Assembly (NCBI GenBank): GCA_964545925.1
Contig: CAZJHM010000013.1
Coordinates: 1 to 17,749 of the forward strand
Length of the DNA stretch: 17,749 bases
Source: CAZJHM01 sp964545925
GTDB lineage: Archaea; Iainarchaeota; Iainarchaeia; Iainarchaeales; CAZJHM01
Reading direction: 5' to 3'
Under the pieces are notes generated by a model that ran no database searches, was not told where the DNA came from, and worked only from the letters and a program-made list of their open reading frames with translations. The position numbers and the translations under genes are program-made. This document shows positions 13,717 to 17,749 of this stretch, in pieces. Within the stretch, counting starts at the first letter, position 1. Every line of letters starts with the position of its first letter.

Positions 13717-14775
13717 ATGAGCTCAACTAAAAAAGAGGCTAAACCCTCTATTCTTAAAAAAACATATCCTTTCCAAATACTTGCCTTGGTTGCAATTGTT
13801 TGCCTGGCTGTTGGAAGTATAGGAATGTTAGGTATATCACAAACTGGACTTTTATCTCTCTCAGGAGCAAAAGTTGCAGAACCAACAGTCGTAAAAACAA
13901 AAGTATCAGAATATTTAAATTTAGTTATGAAATTCCAATATGGGGAAGAATATTCAGTATTAATAACTGATGTAAAAGAAGCTTCAACAAACTCAGAGTT
14001 ATATACTGTGGAATTTGCTATTATGCAAGATGGAGTAGCAGTACAAAGTAATTCAATAAATGTCACAAAAGATGGTAAATATACTGTTTCAAGTGACATA
14101 GATGAAGCAATAAAAGAAGTTAAATCATATCTACAAGAAGAAACAGAAGAAACAGGACAATTAAAATCCGACAAACCTGTAGTTGAATTATTTGTAATGA
14201 GCCATTGTCCTTATGGAACTCAAATAGAAAAAGGAATAATACCTGTTTTGAAATCCTTTGGAGATAAGATTGACTTTACACTCCGTTTTGTTGATTATGC
14301 AATGCATGGAGAAAAAGAAGTCAAAGAGCAGACAAACCAATACTGCATACAAAAAGAAGAGCCTGAAAAACTTATTTCTTATTTGGAATGCTTTTTGAAA
14401 GAAGGAAATGGAGAAGCATGTCTTTTAGAAGCAAATATAAACACAACAAAATTAGAAACTTGTAAAACACAGGCAGACAACCAATTCCAAATAACTGCTC
14501 TCTTGAATGACAAAAGCACATATTTGAGTGGAGTTTATCCTCAATTCAATATAGATGCAAGTGCAAATGAAAAGTATGGAATTCAAGGAAGTCCAACTTT
14601 GGTTATAAATGGAAAACAAGTTTCAGCAGGAAGAAGTCCTTCAGCTTTAGCAACAGCAATTTGTGCTTCATTCAACAGCGAACCTTCAGTTTGTTCAGAC
14701 GAATTCTCAACTGAAAATCCATCAGCAGGATTCGGATACACAGGTTCAGGAACTTCAAGCGGAAGTTGTAGCTGA
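13717..14775 (+). CDS. Membrane-tethered DsbA/thioredoxin-fold protein with CPYG active-site region
   Basis: The protein is 352 residues, with a basic cytoplasmic start (KKEAKPSILKK), one transmembrane helix (about 18-40), the motif TGLLSLSG (43-50) on the outside and a small N-terminal domain (about 55-140). A thioredoxin-fold domain follows from about 153. It starts with VVELFVMSHCPYGTQ, where Cys164 occupies the nucleophile position but the usual second cysteine is glycine. GSPTLVING (about 291-299) supplies the cis-proline loop. Seven further cysteines lie outside the helix after Cys164, several in the helical insertion (CIQ, LECF, EACL, ETCK), so disulfides elsewhere are likely. The tail is Gly/Ser-rich and ends SGSCS. 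It probably acts on thiols of secreted proteins, perhaps as a monothiol isomerase or reductase. The longer open frame to 13402 is rejected because it would overlap the opposing gene and ignore the TATA box. Confidence 0.82.
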   Translation: MSSTKKEAKPSILKKTYPFQILALVAIVCLAVGSIGMLGISQTGLLSLSGAKVAEPTVVKTKVSEYLNLVMKFQYGEEYSVLITDVKEASTNSELYTVEFAIMQDGVAVQSNSINVTKDGKYTVSSDIDEAIKEVKSYLQEETEETGQLKSDKPVVELFVMSHCPYGTQIEKGIIPVLKSFGDKIDFTLRFVDYAMHGEKEVKEQTNQYCIQKEEPEKLISYLECFLKEGNGEACLLEANINTTKLETCKTQADNQFQITALLNDKSTYLSGVYPQFNIDASANEKYGIQGSPTLVINGKQVSAGRSPSALATAICASFNSEPSVCSDEFSTENPSAGFGYTGSGTSSGSCS

Positions 14776-14860
14776 AAATTTTCTTTTTTTATTTTTCTCT
14801 TTCTTTTAATTTTATTTTTCCTTCTTTTATTTCTCTATCTTTTTAGTTTTTTCTTTTAAA

Positions 14861-14957
14861 AATTATTTCTTAAAGTTCTTTTTTTGAAATTTCTAAGAAT
14901 TATTTTATTTTGAAAGTTCTTTTATTTTGAACTTTTTCAAAATTATTTTTTTAAAAC
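14861..14957 (+). repeat. Imperfect A/T repeat units with shared AAAGTTC core
   Basis: Two units of about 37-43 bases and the start of a third share AATTATTT followed by AAAGTTCTTTT(T/A)TTTGAA. The cores are at 14872-14888 and 14913-14931, and AATTATTTT recurs at about 14941. They lie in a T-rich gap of 222 bases (14776-14997) where I see no gene. Confidence 0.4.
14908..14957 (+). terminator. Terminator-like hairpin followed by oligo-T
   Basis: TTTTGAAAGTTC (14908-14919) pairs with GAACTTTTTCAAAA (14929-14942) to form 12 base pairs with a two-base bulge and a nine-base loop. TTATTTTTTT follows directly. It lies about 135 bases after the thioredoxin-fold gene; several T runs closer to the stop (from 14780) could also terminate. 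Confidence 0.45.
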
Positions 14958-14968
14958 AAAACATCTTG

Positions 14969-14978
14969 TTTTTATATT
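14969..14978 (+). promoter_or_regulatory. TATA box of the RNA methyltransferase operon
   Basis: TTTTTATATT lies 20-29 bases before the ATG at 14998, at leaderless spacing. Confidence 0.55.
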
Positions 14979-14997
14979 TTAATAATCATCTATAATT

Positions 14998-15816
14998 ATG
15001 CTTAATGACTTACAGCCATATCCAATAAAAAAAGGAGAAATATACAAATACATTCGTTTAAACCCCTTCAAAAAAGACAGAGAAGAGGAACTAAGAGAAT
15101 TCTTAGGTGATAAATTAGTAGAAAAAAAAGGAAACACATTTATAGCAAGAGACAGAAATCTAAATTTCGGAAAATTCAAATATTTGGATTCAATAAACAT
15201 ACAAGATTATGCCTCAATGCATGCTGTTGAAAATTTAAGTCTAGGAAAAAAACATTTAGATTGCTGTGCAGCCCCAGGAAACAAAACAATCTATACTGCA
15301 CAATTAATGGAAAACAAAGGAACAATATTGGCTTTAGATAAAAACATTGAAAGATTAAAAAACATGCAATCTCTTTTAAGAACTCATCTAATTACAAACA
15401 CAGTTGTAGTCAGAGAAGATTTACTAAATTCACATTTACCTAAATTCCCAAGTATTCTTTTGGATGCTCCTTGCACAGGAGAAGGAACAATGGTTAATCA
15501 AGGGTTTGAAACAAATCTAAAAGAAATACATGAAACAGCAGAACTGCAAAAAAAATTGATAACAAAAGCTTACAAAATTCTAGAAACAGGAGGAACTCTC
15601 ATTTACTCAACATGCACCCTCAACCATCTGGAAAATGAAGCAGTTGTTCAACACTTGCTAGAAACAACAGATGCTGAATTGAAAAAAGTAAAAACAAAAG
15701 TAGAAGTAGAAAAAGGATATTCAAAACCTTATTCAAAAGAAATGGAAAAAACAGTCAGGTTTTATCCTCATTTAAGTCATACAATTGGATTTTTTATAGC
15801 AAAGGTAGTTAAATGA
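14998..15816 (+). CDS. RNA m5C methyltransferase, NSUN/Trm4/RsmB family
   Basis: The 272-residue enzyme would transfer a methyl group from SAM to C5 of cytosine in tRNA or rRNA. Motif I is LDCCAAPGNKT (about 87-97). Motif IV is DAPCTGEG, with Cys159 as the cysteine that helps release product. Motif VI is YSTCTLNHLENE, with Cys206 as the nucleophile that attacks C6. A short N-terminal region (1-70) precedes the catalytic core. There is no PUA domain, so it resembles the minimal archaeal Trm4-type enzymes (such as that of Methanocaldococcus), whose usual target is tRNA. Substrate is inferred, not shown. It is the first gene of a probable three-gene operon. Confidence 0.9.
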   Translation: MLNDLQPYPIKKGEIYKYIRLNPFKKDREEELREFLGDKLVEKKGNTFIARDRNLNFGKFKYLDSINIQDYASMHAVENLSLGKKHLDCCAAPGNKTIYTAQLMENKGTILALDKNIERLKNMQSLLRTHLITNTVVVREDLLNSHLPKFPSILLDAPCTGEGTMVNQGFETNLKEIHETAELQKKLITKAYKILETGGTLIYSTCTLNHLENEAVVQHLLETTDAELKKVKTKVEVEKGYSKPYSKEMEKTVRFYPHLSHTIGFFIAKVVK

Positions 15817-15829
15817 ATTCAGGGAAAAA

Positions 15830-15841
15830 ACCAAAGGTGGG
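15830..15841 (+). promoter_or_regulatory. Shine-Dalgarno of the 102-residue gene
   Basis: CAAAGGTGGGTA precedes the ATG at 15845; AGGTGG is about seven bases away. This supports translation from the upstream methyltransferase transcript, unlike the leaderless first gene. Confidence 0.5.
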
Positions 15842-15844
15842 TAA

Positions 15845-16153
15845 ATGAAAGACAAAGAAGAAAAACAAAAAATTTGGAAAAAAAGAATGAAAAAGAATCC
15901 AAGAAAAATAAAGGAAGAAGGATATTTGAAATTCATTATTGTTCCTGAGGAAGAAGTCTTATCTAAACTAAAAGATTTCCCAAAAGAATTATTAGAAGGA
16001 AAGATTTTTCTAAAACACAATAACTATGTTTGGATGGCAAACAAAGAATGCTTGGAATTCCTAACTCTTCCAAATTTACAAGGAATAGGAATACCAGTGA
16101 TTTATCCAGAAGGAAAAATAAACGATAAATTAAAAGACTACAAAGTCAAATAA
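15845..16153 (+). CDS. Small charged protein of unknown function
   Basis: The 102-residue protein has a highly basic N-terminus (1-25, mostly Lys, Arg and Glu) and a compact mixed domain (about 26-100). That domain contains YLKFIIVPEEEVLSKL and HNNYVWMANKECLEFLTLP. There is no membrane segment or known motif. It lies 28 bases after the m5C methyltransferase with its own Shine-Dalgarno and five bases before a second methyltransferase. The context suggests a role linked to RNA modification, but this is only guilt by association. Confidence 0.6.
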   Translation: MKDKEEKQKIWKKRMKKNPRKIKEEGYLKFIIVPEEEVLSKLKDFPKELLEGKIFLKHNNYVWMANKECLEFLTLPNLQGIGIPVIYPEGKINDKLKDYKVK

Positions 16154-16158
16154 TATTT

Positions 16159-16977
16159 ATGCCTATAAAAAAAACAAGAGAAATAAAACCTCCAAGAGCA
16201 GTAATAAATCTAAGAACAAAAAATTCTAAAAAAGAAGATATTGAAAATTACACAAAAAAAATATTTAAGAAAAAACCTTTAGTTCCTATTTCAAAAGTTC
16301 AAGCATCTTTGTTGTTTTCACAAGCTCAAGCATACACAGAGGCAACAGCAAGAAGCACAAGAAGAATAAGAGAAAAAGGAAAAAAAGAAGCAAGAAGAAT
16401 TTTAAATTCAGCAGAAGAATTTAAAAATCATGCAGGTTGGATTTCAGGGGGAATATTGGAATATAGTTTATCAAGAATAGATATTACAAAAGCAATTTCT
16501 GAAATAAGAAAAAAAACAAAAAATCAAATAAGAGTTTTAGACATAGGTTCTGGAACAGCAAGAATGTTAGCAGAACTAAAAGAAAAATATAGGAAAGAAA
16601 TAGAAACACATTCTTTGGATTTATCTTTTGAACCCCAATATCCAACAGATAGAAAACATTTTCTTATGGCAGAATATATGCCAGAAGAATTCAGAAATAA
16701 ATTTCATTTAATTGTTTCAAAAGATGCTTTGAAATACAGCATATTCCCAAATATAGCCTTAAAGAACATATGCCAAGCTCTAGCACCAAACGGAATTGCA
16801 ATAATAAATTACAGTGATTTTGTTTCAGAAAGAATGATGTCTGTAAAAGCAACAGACAAAGAAGCATTTTTGGAAAAAAGAAATAATGATTTCAAAAGAA
16901 CTGTTGATGATTTAAAAAGAGACAAAAGATTTGAAATAGAAGTTAAAGGAGAAGTTATAAAAATAAGAAAAAAATAA
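16159..16977 (+). CDS. Class I SAM-dependent methyltransferase, substrate unknown
   Basis: The 272-residue protein has a long basic, helical N-terminal extension (1-120) with many Lys and Arg residues, then a Rossmann methyltransferase core. The SAM-binding motif I is VLDIGSGTARML (126-137) and motif II lies around HSLDLSFEP (about 151-159). A motif IV-like strand is FHLIVSKDALKYS, and ALAPNGIAIINYSDF matches the strand after the 'p.G' turn. The core is short and ends at the C-terminus. The basic extension suggests a nucleic-acid or ribosome substrate, which is an inference. A TATA-like AAATTAAAAG at 16127-16136 and the lack of a Shine-Dalgarno allow an internal leaderless promoter despite the tight five-base gap. 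Confidence 0.75.
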   Translation: MPIKKTREIKPPRAVINLRTKNSKKEDIENYTKKIFKKKPLVPISKVQASLLFSQAQAYTEATARSTRRIREKGKKEARRILNSAEEFKNHAGWISGGILEYSLSRIDITKAISEIRKKTKNQIRVLDIGSGTARMLAELKEKYRKEIETHSLDLSFEPQYPTDRKHFLMAEYMPEEFRNKFHLIVSKDALKYSIFPNIALKNICQALAPNGIAIINYSDFVSERMMSVKATDKEAFLEKRNNDFKRTVDDLKRDKRFEIEVKGEVIKIRKK

Positions 16978-16991
16978 AACTAAAAAGAACT

Positions 16992-16999
16992 TTTAAAAA
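16992..16999 (+). promoter_or_regulatory. TATA (box A) of the tRNA gene
   Basis: TTTAAAAA lies 26-33 bases before the mature tRNA 5' end, consistent with an archaeal tRNA promoter and a very short 5' leader. Confidence 0.55.
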
Positions 17000-17024
17000 C
17001 TTTCCCTGCTTTTTGATTATTAAC

Positions 17025-17097
17025 GGGCCTGTAGCCTAATGGATAGGGCAACTGCCTTCTAAGCAGTAGGTTGTGGGTTCGAGTCCCACCGGGCCCG
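17025..17097 (+). tRNA. tRNA-Arg (anticodon TCT)
   Basis: The 73-base sequence folds into a full cloverleaf. The acceptor stem is 17025-17031 with 17090-17096 (one U-G wobble), and the D stem is 17034-17037 with 17046-17049. The anticodon stem is 17051-17055 with 17063-17067, and the T stem 17073-17077 with 17085-17089 encloses TTCGAGT. The anticodon loop 17056-17062 (CTTCTAA) gives anticodon TCT, reading AGA/AGG arginine codons. AGA is heavily used for arginine in this window. The discriminator base is G. CCA is not encoded and there is no intron. Confidence 0.96.
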
Positions 17098-17111
17098 TTC
17101 TTTTTTATTTT
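17098..17111 (+). terminator. Poly-T terminator of the tRNA
   Basis: TTCTTTTTTATTTT follows the tRNA 3' end directly, the usual archaeal tRNA stop signal. Confidence 0.55.
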
Positions 17112-17129
17112 CAGAGAAAAAGAAAAACA

Positions 17130-17137
17130 TTTATATA
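17130..17137 (+). promoter_or_regulatory. TATA box of the 67-residue gene
   Basis: TTTATATA lies 22-29 bases before the ATG at 17159. That supports ATG 17159 over an in-frame TTG at 17150. Confidence 0.6.
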
Positions 17138-17158
17138 AACAAATATATTTTGTATAGT

Positions 17159-17362
17159 ATGAAAGTAGAAGATTTAACTATAGTCAAACAATTAAGGAAA
17201 GCCAAAACTCCGGAAGATGTCAAAAAAATCTTAGAAACAGCCACAAAAGCAGAGATAACTGTTCTTTTCAAACATATATCCCAGCCCGGAGCATATGAAG
17301 AAATCCACACTAAAATAGCCAAGAAAAAACAAAAACACAAAGGAGAGTCAGCATATGTGTGA
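17159..17362 (+). CDS. Small helical protein of unknown function upstream of an amidotransferase
   Basis: The 67-residue protein is charged and mostly helical (VEDLTIVKQLRKAKTPEDVK, then a second helix and a lysine-rich tail). There is no signal peptide or known motif. The start is fixed by the TATA box at leaderless spacing. Its 3' end overlaps the start of the class II amidotransferase by eight bases in another frame, so the two are co-transcribed and probably translationally coupled. A function with the amidotransferase is possible but unproven. Confidence 0.6.
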   Translation: MKVEDLTIVKQLRKAKTPEDVKKILETATKAEITVLFKHISQPGAYEEIHTKIAKKKQKHKGESAYV

Positions 17363-17749
17363 ATTATTTGGTTTGTGTTCAAGCGAAAAAATAGGAATTT
17401 CATTCGCATTAAAAGCATTTTACAAAAGAGGAGAATATGAACAACATGGTTGGGGAATTGCTTTCTATCCTGATGAATCAGCAATGATAATAAAAGAGCC
17501 TAAAAAATCAACTGAAAGTTCATTAGTCAAATTCATAAGCAATTACAAAGATATTCAAAGCAAAATGTTTATTTGCCATTTAAGAGATGCAACTTGTGGG
17601 GAAATACTTTTCAAAAACACACATCCTTTTGAAAGAGAATTGAACAGCGAAAATTGGGTATTTGCACATAATGGAAGTATCCCAAAAGCAAAAGAAATCA
17701 AACTTAAACACTTTTTCCCAGTAGGAACAACTGATTCAGAATATGTTTT
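17355..17749 (+). CDS. Class II glutamine amidotransferase (YafJ/GATase_4-like), 3' end outside window
   Basis: The first 131 residues are present and the frame is open to the window end. After the initiator Met comes Cys2 (MCELFGL), the catalytic nucleophile exposed when Met is removed in Ntn-type class II glutamine amidotransferases. Further family signals are the segment YEQHGWGIAFY, the substrate-binding arginine in CHLRDATCG, and WVFAHNGSIP, where HNG is the hallmark loop. DSEYVF near the window end fits the 'TDSE' segment. YafJ-like proteins are stand-alone glutaminase domains of uncertain physiological acceptor. The start lies nine bases after a Shine-Dalgarno GGAG (17342-17345) inside the upstream gene, which it overlaps by eight bases. 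Confidence 0.88.
   Translation, partial: MCELFGLCSSEKIGISFALKAFYKRGEYEQHGWGIAFYPDESAMIIKEPKKSTESSLVKFISNYKDIQSKMFICHLRDATCGEILFKNTHPFERELNSENWVFAHNGSIPKAKEIKLKHFFPVGTTDSEYV

Noticed and set aside
13641..14174. Minus-strand open frame opposite the start of the thioredoxin-fold gene
   Set aside because: It overlaps a well-supported gene and both divergent promoters, and shows no recognisable domain.
17150..17158. TTG start for the 67-residue gene
   Set aside because: ATG 17159 lies at the right distance from the TATA box and is a stronger start codon.
17131..17484. Minus-strand open frame across the 67-residue gene and amidotransferase start
   Set aside because: It is antisense to a clear enzyme with catalytic motifs and has no promoter support.
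1..17749. CRISPR array, insertion sequence or prophage
   Set aside because: No regular repeat-spacer pattern, transposase, integrase, terminal inverted repeats or phage structural genes were seen; the tRNA gene shows no nearby duplicated 3' end indicating an attachment site.

Overview
The window looks like a chromosomal segment of an AT-rich archaeon, most likely a DPANN-type lineage (Pacearchaeota/Woesearchaeota-like). That placement is inferred from style, not from a database match. The archaeal evidence is an archaeal-length translation factor aIF5A with the hypusination loop, two proteins with class III (archaellin/pilin-type) signal peptides, and A/T-rich TATA boxes (TTTATATA or TTTAAAAA) about 22-31 bases before many start codons, as expected for leaderless archaeal mRNAs. 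There is also an intron-less tRNA-Arg(TCT) with no encoded CCA, and many small, very basic proteins I cannot assign.

Layout. Positions 30-464 hold a membrane protein with a bacterial-PH-like domain. Positions 530-2764 (minus) hold a membrane-anchored Ig-like protein followed by aspS, a bacterial-type aspartyl-tRNA synthetase. Positions 2951-3355 encode aIF5A, and 3404-3953 a RelB/RelE-type toxin-antitoxin pair. An MscS-related membrane protein lies at 3970-4638 (minus), a MATE exporter at 4799-6181 (plus) and a P-loop kinase at 6247-6795 (minus). Two pilin-like genes sit at 6830-7465 (minus), then a small basic protein at 7630-7887 (plus). The three-gene surface operon at 7884-12325 (minus) encodes Ig-like, membrane-anchored secreted proteins. 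Positions 12460-13631 hold two unknown basic proteins. Next come a membrane-tethered thioredoxin-fold protein (13717-14775), an m5C RNA methyltransferase, a small unknown and a second SAM methyltransferase (14998-16977), the tRNA gene (17025-17097), a 67-residue protein, and the 5' part of a class II glutamine amidotransferase that runs off the window.

Two themes tie genes together. The first is the cell surface: about 6 kb (6830-12325) encodes two pilin-like subunits and three secreted, beta-rich, C-terminally anchored proteins. The three anchored proteins, and the thioredoxin-fold protein nearby, share a short motif of the form [TS]-G-x-[FL]-[ST]-L-[SAG]-G on the outer face next to the transmembrane helix. 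This is the best candidate here for something undescribed. The second is translation and RNA: aspS, aIF5A, the NSUN/Trm4-like methyltransferase and tRNA-Arg.

Two kinds of translation start are visible. Many single genes look leaderless, with a TATA box at -22 to -31 and no Shine-Dalgarno. The pilins, the surface operon, the MscS-related gene and several downstream operon genes have a clear Shine-Dalgarno (GGAGG or AGGTGAT). No stretch over 300 bases lacks a gene. The longest gap (14776-14997) is T-rich, with an imperfect repeat and a terminator-like hairpin.
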